The position numbers were made by a program, and so were the translations under genes. From positions 434,001 through 498,000 of the forward strand of contig NZ_WEGL01000001.1 of the NCBI RefSeq assembly GCF_009604455.1: a stretch of DNA of 64,000 nucleotides. The letters run 5' to 3'. The DNA comes from Streptomyces sp. RB17 (GTDB lineage: Bacteria > Actinomycetota > Actinomycetes > Streptomycetales > Streptomycetaceae). The notes under the pieces are model-generated. The model did no database searches. It saw only the letters and a list, made by a program, of their open reading frames with translations, and was not told the origin of the DNA. This document shows positions 8,875 through 16,654 of this stretch, in pieces. The stretch's first letter is position 1. The number at the start of each line of letters is the position of its first letter.

Positions 8875-10086
8875 TCAGCGCGAGGTGTCGAAGACCTCGT
8901 CGCGGGTGGTCACGAGCGCGGACTCCAACGCGCCGCGCAGAACGGGGTGTTCGTGGACGTCGCCGACGACCAGCCGGGGGCGGGCCGCGGCCAGCTCCTC
9001 CAGCTCGGCCTGGACGAGGGCGCGCAGGCCCTCGCCGCCGGCCGTCAGCGCGGAGCCGCTCAGGACGACGAGTTCGGGGTCGAGGACGGAGACGAGCGAG
9101 GCGAGACCGGTGGCGAGCCGGGTCGCGTAGGTCCGCAGCAGCTCCCGGTAGGGGCCGGAGGCGTGATCGGCGCCCCGGGCCACGAGCTCGGCGGCGACCT
9201 CGGTGTACGACCCCGACGGCACATCCGGGATGCCGAGTTCCCGGGCCAGCTTCGGTACGGCCTGGGAGCCGGCCAGCTCCTGGTAGCCGCCGCTGTTGGC
9301 CTTGGTCACCTGCCGCACCAGGGGCGTGCCGGGTACCGGCAGGAAGCCGACCTCGCCGGCGCCGCCGGTCCAGCCGCGGTGCAGCCGGCCGCCGAGGACC
9401 AGGGCGGCGCCGAGGCCTTCCTGGTTCCACAGCAGCACGAAGTCCGCGTGGCCCTTGGCCGCCCCGAGCCGCTGTTCGGCGAGGGCGACGAGGTTGACGT
9501 CGTTCTCGTACTCCACCGGCATCGGCAGGGCGGCCGCGAGCTCGTCGAGCAGGGTGGGGGAGTGCCAGCCGGGGAGGTGGGAGGCGTAGCGCAGCCGCCC
9601 GGTGGTGGGGTCGAAGGCGCCCGGGGTGCCGATGACCAGCCGGTGCACATCGGACCGGGCGAGCCCGGCGGCCTTGACGGCCCCGTCGAGCGCCTCCGTG
9701 GCCTGCTGGACGACGGGCTGTGCGGGCCGCCGCCCGGGGGTGGGCAGCTCGTACTCCCCCACCGTCCGGCCGGTGATGTCGGCGACGGCGGCGCGGATGC
9801 GGGTGGGGGTGACATCGAGCCCGGCGGCGTGCGCGGCCGTGGGGTTGACGGCGTACAGCTGGGCGTTGGGGCCGGGCCGGCCCTCGCTGGTGCCGGTGAC
9901 CCGGACCAGTCCGGCCGCCTCCAGGCGGGCCAGCAGTTGCGAGGCGGTGGGCTTGGACAGGCCGGTGAGCTTCCCGATCCGGGTGCGCGACAGCGGACCG
10001 TGCTCCAGCAGGAGGTCCAGGGCGGCACGGTCGTTCATGGCGCGCAGCACGCGCGGGGTGCCCGGCGTACCGGCGGTTCCTGCCAT
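8875..10086 (-). CDS. csnR: ROK-family repressor CsnR
   Basis: A 403-residue ROK regulator: an N-terminal winged helix (about residues 20-70, with GKLTGLSKPTASQLLARLE) followed by a sugar-kinase-like fold with VIGTPGAFDPTTGRLRYAS and GGRLHRGWTGGAGEVGFLP. The Cys-rich ROK zinc motif is not visible. ATG at 10086 was chosen because AGGTG lies 8 bases upstream; an in-frame start at 10125 would add 13 residues. In Streptomyces CsnR represses the chitosanase gene csnA and its own operon until chitosan oligomers appear. The palindrome 93 bases upstream matches the described CsnR box and supports autoregulation. It heads six co-directional genes in the csnR-K order. Confidence 0.88.
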   Translation of the reverse strand: MAGTAGTPGTPRVLRAMNDRAALDLLLEHGPLSRTRIGKLTGLSKPTASQLLARLEAAGLVRVTGTSEGRPGPNAQLYAVNPTAAHAAGLDVTPTRIRAAVADITGRTVGEYELPTPGRRPAQPVVQQATEALDGAVKAAGLARSDVHRLVIGTPGAFDPTTGRLRYASHLPGWHSPTLLDELAAALPMPVEYENDVNLVALAEQRLGAAKGHADFVLLWNQEGLGAALVLGGRLHRGWTGGAGEVGFLPVPGTPLVRQVTKANSGGYQELAGSQAVPKLARELGIPDVPSGSYTEVAAELVARGADHASGPYRELLRTYATRLATGLASLVSVLDPELVVLSGSALTAGGEGLRALVQAELEELAAARPRLVVGDVHEHPVLRGALESALVTTRDEVFDTSR

Positions 10087-10178
10087 GGCGTCGACACCTG
10101 CCTTTCCAGCCGCCCAGCTTCTCAATGACCTGGCGGGAACGTCCAGTCTTGATCACTGGCCGTCCGGAGATCATTGTT

Positions 10179-10191
10179 AGGAAACTTTCCT
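10179..10191. promoter_or_regulatory. CsnR box (ROK repressor operator)
   Basis: The 13-base sequence AGGAAACTTTCCT is a perfect palindrome apart from its central base. It lies upstream of csnR and agrees with the operator described for CsnR in Streptomyces csn promoters. It is embedded in an AT-richer stretch (10170-10195), as expected for a promoter region. Confidence 0.85.
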
Positions 10192-10302
10192 ATTGGGGTG
10201 GGAGGAACGTAAGCCCAGGACGAAGGGGGCGTCAATAGACAACGGCGCCGAGGAGACGGAGTCGTTATCTCAAAGGGCAGGGCTGTACATCCGCTTCACA
10301 GC

Positions 10303-10896
10303 GTGCTGATCTTTGATCCGCTTGTCCGGGTGAGTGGCCCGGCCGTTGACGAGCGGATGGTGAAGGTGCCCGACCGAAGACTCCTGTGGAAGCTGTGGAC
10401 GGCCACGATGGCCGACTTCCTGCCGCTGATGATCACGCTGAGCATGTTGGACGCCGCGGACGACGGGCTGTCCTGGTCGGCGGTCGCCGACGTCAGCCTG
10501 GAGCCCGCCATCTGCGCGTTCATCTGCTTCCCCGTCGCCCTCTACCTGTACGGCGCCCTGGTCCGCCGGGCCCGCGGCACCGGCATACCGCTCACGGCCG
10601 AGGTGCTGGCCGCCACCCAGAGGCACACGTTTCCGCCCGACCGCGCCGCGCGCCTGAGGGCCGACCTGTGCACGTCGGAGCGGGCGTGGGATGTGCTGAA
10701 CGGCGAGGAACTCCACTTCCGCTGGCGCCCGTTCCGGGGCCGGCGCTCCGTCAGGGGCACGGTGACCTTCGACGACTCCTCGGGAGAGGCCCACATGGAG
10801 ATCCACACCGACGGCAACCTGACGAGCGGCTCAGGCCTGCGCAGGACGAGTGCGTTCGTCGCGCTGTGTCAGATAGCGCGGCTGGTCAGTCGGTGA
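10303..10896 (+). CDS. Unknown membrane protein
   Basis: A 197-residue protein I do not recognise. It has two probable membrane segments (about residues 35-50, ATMADFLPLMITLSM, and 70-90, AICAFICFPVALYLYGAL) and a C-terminal soluble part with several charged residues and a beta-rich stretch around GRRSVRGTVTFDDSSG. Start choice is weak: GTG at 10303 has no clear ribosome site, and ATG at 10357 is a plausible alternative. It stands alone between the csn operon and the Uma2 remnant; its 3' end overlaps that remnant by 11 bases on the opposite strand. Codon use is normal for the region, supporting a real gene. Confidence 0.6.
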   Translation: MLIFDPLVRVSGPAVDERMVKVPDRRLLWKLWTATMADFLPLMITLSMLDAADDGLSWSAVADVSLEPAICAFICFPVALYLYGALVRRARGTGIPLTAEVLAATQRHTFPPDRAARLRADLCTSERAWDVLNGEELHFRWRPFRGRRSVRGTVTFDDSSGEAHMEIHTDGNLTSGSGLRRTSAFVALCQIARLVSR

Positions 10897-11395
10897 CGAA
10901 GGGGGCGGTGTCGAGGGTGGGGTACGGCTCCGGGAGGGGGAGTGGTTCGCCGAGGCTGACCTTGGTGTCGGTGTCGTAGTAGGCCTCGGTGGGGTCGTCG
11001 CCGGGGAGGACAGGGTCCGTGTAGCAGTGGGCCGTCTTGGAGTGGCGGTTGACCAGGACGTAGATCGGGACTCCCACGGCGGCGTAGGTGCGGAACTTGG
11101 GGCCGGTGTCGGTCTCGTGGTTGGTGGAGGTGACCTCGCCGACCAGCTTGAGCATGTCGGCGGGGTACCAGCCCGGGTGGGTCGCGAAGTGCGATTCGTC
11201 GGCACTGGTCGCCCTTAGGTGCCATGCGTACACGTCGGGGATGATCAGCGCTGTCGTGGTCCCGGGCCTGTCGGTGAACCGGTATCCGTTGCCCGTGCCG
11301 ACGAGCGGGACTTCTGCCGACCGGAATCGGTGCTCATGGGCAGAACGATGGGGCACCCCACGCGCACCGCGCGCCGGAATGCCCCGCCTGTTCAC
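10886..11395 (-). pseudogene. 5'-truncated Uma2-family (DUF820) endonuclease-like gene
   Basis: The C-terminal half reads as a Uma2-family protein: IIPDVYAW, then MLKLVGEVTSTNHETDTGPK, YAAVGVPIYVLVN and HSKTAHCYTDP follow the order PDV...EV(T/L)S...K...AGVP.Y.LVD seen in this family of PD-(D/E)xK-fold proteins. The usual N-terminal 70-80 residues, including the E-L-x-x-G start block, are missing; sequence upstream of about 11300 shows no match in any frame before mscS is reached. The best available start is a GTG at 11395 (169 residues), without a good ribosome site. It is most likely a decayed or truncated copy, though an unusually divergent N-terminus cannot be excluded. Such genes are multi-copy in Streptomyces and their role is unclear. 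Confidence 0.6.
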
Positions 11396-11445
11396 TCGAA
11401 CGAGTGTGCTGGAACCGTTCCCCTCGTTGCCCGGTCGTCGCCCGG

Positions 11446-12558
11446 CTACTTGCCCGGAGCCGCAGGAGGCTGCGGAGCGATCGGTGCCGTCGCCTTCGCC
11501 TGCGCGGAGTCCGCGTTGGAGTACACCGACGGGGCCGCCACCGAGGCCGCCGGGTCCGGGGTGTCCTCCGCGTCCTCGACCGACGTCGCGCCGCCCACGA
11601 TGCGGATGTGCGCCGCGTCGAACGCCCGCTTGATCCGCCAGCGCAGCTCGCGTTCGACCGTCAGCGCCTTGCCCGGCATGGTCTTCGCCGAGACCCGCAC
11701 CACCATGGAGTCGATCAGGACCGAGTCCAGGCCGAGGACCTCGACCGGGCCCCACAGCAGCTCGTTCCAGGGCTCCTCCTTGCTCAGGTGCTCGGCGACG
11801 TCGTCCAGCGTGGCCTTGACCCGGTCCAGGTCCTCGCTCGCCCGCACCGTCACGTCGACCCCCGCCGTCGCCCAGCCCTGCGAGAGGTTACCGATGCGCT
11901 TGACCTCACCGTTGCGGACGTACCAGATCTCGCCGTCGGCGCCCCGCAGCTTGGTCACGCGCAGCCCGACCTCGATCACCTCGCCGGTGGCCACGCCCGC
12001 GTCGATCACGTCACCGACGCCGTACTGGTCCTCCAGGATCATGAACACGCCGGAGAGGAAGTCGGTGACCAGGTTCCGGGCGCCGAAACCGATCGCCACA
12101 CCGGCCACACCGGCCGACGCCAGCAGCGGCGCCAGGTTGATCTTGAAGGTGGACAGCACCATCAGCGCGGCCGTACCGAGGATCAGGAAGCTCGCCACCG
12201 ACCGCAGCACCGAGCCGATCGCCTGCGAGCGCTGCCGGCGCCGCTCGGCGTTGACCAGCAGACCGCCCAGCGCCGTGCCGTTCACGGCCTCGGCGGTGCG
12301 GCCCATGCGGTCGATCAGCTTGGTGATCGCCCGCCGCACCATCGCGCGCAGCGCGACCGCGACCACCAGGATCAGCAGGATCTGCAGCCCCATCGCGAGC
12401 CATGTCGACCAGTTCTGCTCGACCCAGCTCGCCGCGTTCGTCGCGCTCTCCTGGGCGTCCTGGAGCGACGGCACGGCCGGCTCCGTCGAGCCGGAGGGGG
12501 AGGGGGACGGCGTCGGCGACGCACCGGCGGCCAGCAGGACGGCGGGCAAGGACGACAC
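11446..12558 (-). CDS. Small-conductance mechanosensitive channel (MscS family)
   Basis: A 370-residue MscS-type channel that would release solutes on hypo-osmotic shock. There is a Pro/Ser-rich N-terminus, a membrane segment at about residues 53-72, another around 115-140, then the pore helix block LLASAGVAGVAIGFGARNLV with alternating Gly and Ala, followed by DFLSGVFMILEDQYGVGDVI and the beta domain (EVGLRVTKLRGADGEIWYVR). The C-terminal 50 residues are Ala/Pro-rich and look disordered. GTG at 12558 is preceded by GGAGG at 8 bases. It is transcribed away from the HNH gene. Confidence 0.9.
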   Translation of the reverse strand: MSSLPAVLLAAGASPTPSPSPSGSTEPAVPSLQDAQESATNAASWVEQNWSTWLAMGLQILLILVVAVALRAMVRRAITKLIDRMGRTAEAVNGTALGGLLVNAERRRQRSQAIGSVLRSVASFLILGTAALMVLSTFKINLAPLLASAGVAGVAIGFGARNLVTDFLSGVFMILEDQYGVGDVIDAGVATGEVIEVGLRVTKLRGADGEIWYVRNGEVKRIGNLSQGWATAGVDVTVRASEDLDRVKATLDDVAEHLSKEEPWNELLWGPVEVLGLDSVLIDSMVVRVSAKTMPGKALTVERELRWRIKRAFDAAHIRIVGGATSVEDAEDTPDPAASVAAPSVYSNADSAQAKATAPIAPQPPAAPGK

Positions 12559-12882
12559 GGCAGATACCTCCAGGTGCTGCGCGGTCCGTGCCGGCGGGCG
12601 GTCAAGGTCTTCAAGGTCACGGAAAGGTCACCGGACGGACAGGGCCACCACACTAACGGGGCATTGTGTGTGCCTCGCGCGGATCTGCCAAGGAGGGGCA
12701 CAGGAGAGACGGGACTCACCCTGGCTTGAACTGGTCATGATCCGGGGGATGAATGGGGTGTGGTCGAAAACACTCCCAGCCCGTTACCGGGACATGGTGG
12801 CGCTTCCACCAGGCATGAGGGGAGACTGACTGCAGATCGTCCCGGCGCGAGCCACGCGCCGCCGACGCCCAAGGAGGCACCC
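12559..12882. other. Intergenic region between divergent mscS and HNH genes (324 bp)
   Basis: No gene is supported here. The region should hold divergent promoters. TTGAAC at 12726-12731 is a possible -35 element for the HNH gene, but no convincing -10 was found at the right distance. The last 25 bases hold the HNH ribosome site. No strong palindrome or hairpin was seen. Confidence 0.5.
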
Positions 12883-13419
12883 GTGCCGCATGTCCTGGTT
12901 CTCAACGCGTCGTACGAGCCGCTCGGCGTCGTACCGCTCCGCCGCGCGCTCATCCTCGTCCTGGAGAACAAGGCTGTCTCCCTCGAGGAATCCGGCGCCT
13001 TTATGCACAGCGCAACCGTCACAGTCCCCGCACCCAGCGTGGTCCGGCTCAAGCGATTCGTCCGGGTTCCCTATAGGGGGCCCGTTCCTCTCACCCGACG
13101 TGCGCTGTTCGCGCGCGACGGGGGCCGGTGCATGTACTGCGGTGGCGTCGCAACCAGCGTCGACCACGTCATCCCGCGCAGTCGCGGGGGCAAGCACGTC
13201 TGGGACAACGTGGTGGCCTCCTGCCGCCGCTGCAACCACGTGAAGGCCGACCGTCACCTCGTCGAACTGGGGTGGCGTCTGCGGCACAAACCGGCTCCGC
13301 CGACCGGGCTGGCCTGGCGCATCATCGGCACCGGGCATAGGGATCCGCGCTGGCTGCCCTACTTGCAGCCGTACGGCGCGGACGATGCCCTGGCCCGGAT
13401 CGACGGCATTTCTGCCTGA
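12883..13419 (+). CDS. HNH endonuclease family protein
   Basis: A 178-residue HNH protein. The C-terminal half carries the nuclease motif: CMYCGG (zinc pair), TSVDHVIPRSRGGKHVWDN (catalytic His and the Asn) and SCRRCNHVKADR (second zinc pair and the last His). The N-terminus VLVLNASYEPLGVVPLRRA is the conserved lead block of the widespread actinobacterial stand-alone HNH group. GTG at 12883 was preferred over an upstream ATG at 12760 because AAGGAGG lies 5 bases before it. The cellular role of this group is not established; conserved residues suggest an active nuclease. Confidence 0.88.
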   Translation: MPHVLVLNASYEPLGVVPLRRALILVLENKAVSLEESGAFMHSATVTVPAPSVVRLKRFVRVPYRGPVPLTRRALFARDGGRCMYCGGVATSVDHVIPRSRGGKHVWDNVVASCRRCNHVKADRHLVELGWRLRHKPAPPTGLAWRIIGTGHRDPRWLPYLQPYGADDALARIDGISA

Positions 13420-13514
13420 CGGCGATCCGGGCCTTCGCGTACCCGCCGGGACCTCGCGCAGGCGAGGCAAGGGCGCGAACCGGCTCCGGGAGCCCCCCGT
13501 GCCCCCGGAGCCTT

Positions 13515-13578
13515 GAGGCTCACGCGTACCGCAGTTCCCCCGGAGCCTCGAGGCTCACGCGTACCGCAGTTCCCCCGG
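13515..13578. repeat. 35-bp-period tandem duplication over the end of the FtsX-like gene
   Basis: A 29-base segment beginning GAGGCTCACGCGTACCGCAG occurs at 13515-13543 and again, identical, at 13550-13578. The second copy contains the last codons and the stop of the permease gene; the first repeats them just downstream, with its own in-register stop. Confidence 0.9.
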
Positions 13579-14970
13579 GCGTGCCGAACGGCGCAGCAGG
13601 GGCAGCGAGGCGGCCGCCGCGAGCAGGCAGCAGGCGTACACGCCCACCGGCACCAGCAGCGCGGTGTACGGCACGCCCAGGGTGGGCCGGCCCTGGGTCA
13701 GCGAGGCGTACCAGAGGCCGATCGCCGTGCCGCCCGCGCCCGCCAGCACGACCGCCGGGGCCAGCGGCAGCGCCGTCTCCAGCAGCAGCGCCCGGCCGAG
13801 CACCGCCCAGGGGACCCCGGAGGCGATCTGTGCGGCCAGGCCCCGACGGCGGTTCGCCACCGACTCGGCGGTGCCGACGGCGAGACCGGAGAGGGTGATC
13901 AGGAGGGCGACGAGGATCGCGACGGCGGTCAGATCGATGCCCGTCGTGTAGAAGGCCATGTCCGTGCCGAGCGAGTGGTCGAGGCTCGCCCGGCGCAGGT
14001 CGGCCAGCAGCGTCCGCCGGACCCCGGCGAAGCCCGTGCCGACGACGGTGACCAGCAGCACCGCCGCGTGGGTGCGGGCCGCCGCCCAGGGGTCGTCGCG
14101 CAGCCGCTCCGCCGCGATCAGCGTCGCCGCACCGCGGGCCCGTGCCGCCAGCAGTCGCCCGACCGCCCCGGCCGTGCCCCCGGCCAGCCACACCGTGCCC
14201 GCGCCGACCGCGATGACCAGTGCGAACACCATCAGCGGCGCCTGGCCGCGGTCGGTGCCGGAGGTGTTCGTCACGGCCCACAGCGCCGGCAGCAGCACCA
14301 GCAGCACACCGGCGACGAACAGCAGCCCCGGACCGCGCCCGCTGCTCGGCCGTACCCGGCGCACCCAGCCCAGCGGCGAGGCCACCACCCGGCGCAGCGC
14401 CAGCGCGCCCGCCACCGCGCCCAGCACCGGCACCCCCAGCAGGACCAGCACGGTCCCGGCCCAGGCCCAGGAGGTCGGGCTGCTCCACACGCCCAGCAGG
14501 ACGGCGACGCAGACGGCGGTGGCGAGGACCGAGCCCAGCAGACAGGCCGCCCCCGTCTCCAGCGCGGCGATCCGGCGCACCTGCGCCGGGCCGGCGCCCG
14601 CCAGCCGTAGCCCGGCCAGCCGCCGGTCGCGGTGCACGGCGCCGATCCGCGCGCACTGCCCGAGGAACCCCAGCACCGGCACCAGCAGGAGCAGCAGGCC
14701 GAAGACCGCCCCCGAGCGCTCGCCCGGCTGGTTCAGCAGGCCGTGGCCGAAGGACACCTGGTACTGGCCGTGCAGCGAGGCCAGCGCGACGGCCGCGAGC
14801 GCGAACCCGGTGGCGAGCGCGGCCCCGGCCGCCGTCAGCCCGAGCCGCCACCACTCCCGCCGGTCCGAGCCCCGGACCAGCCGCCAGGCCAGCCGGGCGT
14901 CGACCGACACACCGGCGCGGGTCCCGGGGCGTGCCTCTGCCGTCCTTCCGGGGAGAGTCCATGCCGTCAT
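13555..14970 (-). CDS. FtsX-like ABC transporter permease
   Basis: A 471-residue membrane protein with a large-permease topology: a segment near residue 50 (GLTAAGAALATGFALAAVAL), multiple central segments and three C-terminal ones, the last ending VYACCLLAAAASLPLLRRSA. It resembles the FtsX/MacB-like permeases of Streptomyces drug or lipid exporters. ATG at 14970 overlaps the stop of the ATPase gene (ATGA). The C-terminal end is duplicated at DNA level immediately downstream. It is the last gene of a padR-ATPase-permease operon; the substrate is unknown. Confidence 0.85.
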   Translation of the reverse strand: MTAWTLPGRTAEARPGTRAGVSVDARLAWRLVRGSDRREWWRLGLTAAGAALATGFALAAVALASLHGQYQVSFGHGLLNQPGERSGAVFGLLLLLVPVLGFLGQCARIGAVHRDRRLAGLRLAGAGPAQVRRIAALETGAACLLGSVLATAVCVAVLLGVWSSPTSWAWAGTVLVLLGVPVLGAVAGALALRRVVASPLGWVRRVRPSSGRGPGLLFVAGVLLVLLPALWAVTNTSGTDRGQAPLMVFALVIAVGAGTVWLAGGTAGAVGRLLAARARGAATLIAAERLRDDPWAAARTHAAVLLVTVVGTGFAGVRRTLLADLRRASLDHSLGTDMAFYTTGIDLTAVAILVALLITLSGLAVGTAESVANRRRGLAAQIASGVPWAVLGRALLLETALPLAPAVVLAGAGGTAIGLWYASLTQGRPTLGVPYTALLVPVGVYACCLLAAAASLPLLRRSARPGELRYA

Positions 14971-15665
14971 GCCGTCACCTCCGCCGGCACCACGGCGCCG
15001 TCGCTCAGCCGCACCTCGCGGTCCGCGTACGCCGCCACCTGGGCGTCGTGCGTGACCAGCAGCACCGCCGCGCCCGACTCGCGGGCCGTGTGGACCAGGG
15101 CCGTCATCACCTGCTCGGTCGCCAGCGAGTCCAGCGCGCCCGTCGGCTCGTCGGCGAAGACCACCCCGGGCCCGGTCACCAGCGCCCGGGCCAGGGCGAC
15201 CCGCTGCGTCTGGCCGCCGCTCATCTCGCCGGGCCGCAACGCCTCCTGCCCGCGCACCCCGAACCGCTCCAGCCACGTACCGGCCCGCTCCCGGGCCTCG
15301 GCGCGGCCGGCGCCCGCCAGCATCAGCGGCAGCGCCACGTTGTCCACGGCGGTCAGCTCCGGGATCAGCTGCCCGAACTGGAAGACCACGCCGAAGTCGG
15401 TGCGGCGCAGCTCGCTCAGCCGCTTCTCCGGGAGCCGGTCCAGCCGCTGCCCGGCGTAGACCACCGAGCCCGCGTCCGGGCGGACGATGCCCGCGAGGCA
15501 GTGCAGCAACGTGGACTTGCCGCTGCCGCTGGGCCCCGTCACGGCGAGGATCTCGCCGGCGTGCAGGTCGGCGGAGGCGCCGCGCAGCGCCGGCGTCCTG
15601 CCGTGGTCCTTGACGATGCCCCGGCCCGTGAGAACCGGGGCCGAGGTGTCCCCCTGGTGGGTCAT
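14967..15665 (-). CDS. ABC transporter ATP-binding protein (LolD/MacB type)
   Basis: A 232-residue ABC ATPase. Walker A is TGPSGSGKSTLLHCLAG, the Q-loop lies in FGVVFQFGQLIPELT, the signature is MSGGQTQRVALARAL, Walker B is GVVFADEPTGALDS and the H-loop is LLVTHDAQVAAYA. These blocks are typical of the MacB/LolD class paired with FtsX-like permeases. It overlaps both neighbours by four bases (padR stop and permease start), so the three are translationally coupled and the complex is probably controlled by the PadR protein. Confidence 0.92.
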   Translation of the reverse strand: MTHQGDTSAPVLTGRGIVKDHGRTPALRGASADLHAGEILAVTGPSGSGKSTLLHCLAGIVRPDAGSVVYAGQRLDRLPEKRLSELRRTDFGVVFQFGQLIPELTAVDNVALPLMLAGAGRAEARERAGTWLERFGVRGQEALRPGEMSGGQTQRVALARALVTGPGVVFADEPTGALDSLATEQVMTALVHTARESGAAVLLVTHDAQVAAYADREVRLSDGAVVPAEVTA

Positions 15666-16195
15666 GCTCCGTCGACCTCCGCGGTCAGAATGGTCAGCCG
15701 GGCCGCCGTGGTGTTCATCCAGCGGAGGTCGGCGTCGAGGTGGTTGAGGGCGTAGTCGGCCGACAGCACGGTCGCCAGATCGGCGTTGCTGTCGGTCTTG
15801 ACGGCCGTGAGCTGCCGCATCCGCTCCATGTGCGCGGCCCGCTGGGCACGCAGATAGGCGGCCGGGTCGCCGTCGGCCAGAATCGACACGACGACCTTGG
15901 CGAAGATCTCGTTCGCCACGAAGGGCGCCGGCGGGGCGATCTCCTGTGCCCAGCGGGCCAGTTCGCCCGCACCGGCGTCCGTCGAGCGGTACAGCGTGCG
16001 CTCCGGACCGCCGTCCGCGTCGGTGCCCTCCACCTCCGCGAGGCCGTCCCGGACCAGGCGCTGCAGGGTCGTGTAGACCTGCCCGTAGGCCAGCGGACGG
16101 GCCTGCGGGAAGCGTTCGTCGTGGCGTCGCTTCAGGTCGTAGCCATGGCTCGGCCCTGCCGCGAGCAGACCCAGAAGGATGTGGCGGGTGCTCAT
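15662..16195 (-). CDS. PadR-family transcriptional repressor
   Basis: A 177-residue PadR regulator. The N-terminal winged helix reads ILLGLLAAGPSHGYDLKRRH and LAYGQVYTTLQRLVRDGLAE; the C-terminal helical part provides dimerisation. ATG at 16195 is used; another ATG three codons upstream at 16204 is possible, and neither has a clear Shine-Dalgarno site. It heads the operon with the ABC ATPase and permease. A near-perfect palindrome ending 14 bases upstream is probably its own operator. PadR proteins often sense the compound exported by the adjacent pump. Confidence 0.88.
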   Translation of the reverse strand: MSTRHILLGLLAAGPSHGYDLKRRHDERFPQARPLAYGQVYTTLQRLVRDGLAEVEGTDADGGPERTLYRSTDAGAGELARWAQEIAPPAPFVANEIFAKVVVSILADGDPAAYLRAQRAAHMERMRQLTAVKTDSNADLATVLSADYALNHLDADLRWMNTTAARLTILTAEVDGA

Positions 16196-16208
16196 GGCGA
16201 TCATTATG

Positions 16209-16230
16209 CACTCGATACATGTACTGAGTG
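16209..16230. promoter_or_regulatory. Probable PadR operator palindrome
   Basis: This 22-base inverted repeat has outer arms CACTC and GAGTG and core TACATGTA; only two base pairs of the dyad are mismatched. PadR operators usually carry an ATGT/ACAT-type dyad. Its place directly before padR supports autorepression. Confidence 0.7.
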
Positions 16231-16360
16231 AATAGTGATCAGTGGATCGGCGTGGAGGTGTGTTCGAGTGGCTCTCGGGAGTGCGGACGCCGACACGGGG
16301 TAGGCCTGCCGTAATCCGTTCAAAACCGCAGCATCCGACCGTCACCCGAAGGAGACCCCC

Positions 16361-16654
16361 GTGGTCGCACCGGCTCGACTCCCGATCCCGGCCCAGTGGA
16401 AACGCGGGGCGGCCCCGTCCGCCCCGACCGGCGACGCCGCGCTGTGCGTGTTCAGCGCGGAGAGCGCCTGCGCCCAGGCCCCGCTGACCAGCGAGCCGCC
16501 CCTGCCCGACGCCGAGCCCCTGACCAGCGAGCCGCCGCTCGCCGAGGCCACCCCGCTGACCAGCGAGTCGGACGCCTTCGGCGCGGGCTCGTACGAGTCC
16601 GACACCTACGGCGCGGGCTCGTACGAGTCCGGCGGCTCCGGCGCGAGGCCGTAG
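16361..16654 (+). CDS. Small repeat-containing protein coupled to malQ
   Basis: A 97-residue protein I do not recognise. GTG at 16361 has a strong GAAGGAG site and the stop TAG directly abuts the malQ ATG, so it is very likely translated and coupled. The N-terminus (APARLPIPAQWKRG) is basic. The middle carries three copies of PLTSE, two as PLTSEPPL; the end carries two copies of YGAGSYES-like sequence. It is acidic and low-complexity, with no membrane segment. Two Cys lie near residues 29 and 37. It could be an unstructured accessory protein or a translational leader for malQ; neither is proven. Confidence 0.7.
   Translation: MVAPARLPIPAQWKRGAAPSAPTGDAALCVFSAESACAQAPLTSEPPLPDAEPLTSEPPLAEATPLTSESDAFGAGSYESDTYGAGSYESGGSGARP
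16484..16630 (+). repeat. In-frame tandem repeats inside the small ORF upstream of malQ
   Basis: CTGACCAGCGAG occurs at 16484, 16520 and 16556, a 36-base period (12 codons). A second repeat, beginning GGCGCGGGCTCGTACGAGTC, occupies 16580-16600 and 16610-16630, a 30-base period (10 codons). Both periods keep the reading frame. Confidence 0.9.

Noticed and set aside
10886..11755. 289-codon reading of the Uma2 remnant extending into mscS
   Set aside because: Its first 120 codons are antiphase to mscS and low-complexity, so it is not a true fusion.
13520..14962. Alternative 480-codon frame over the FtsX-like permease gene ending with the same residues
   Set aside because: It meets the permease ending only because of the 35-bp duplication; the rest is not a membrane protein.
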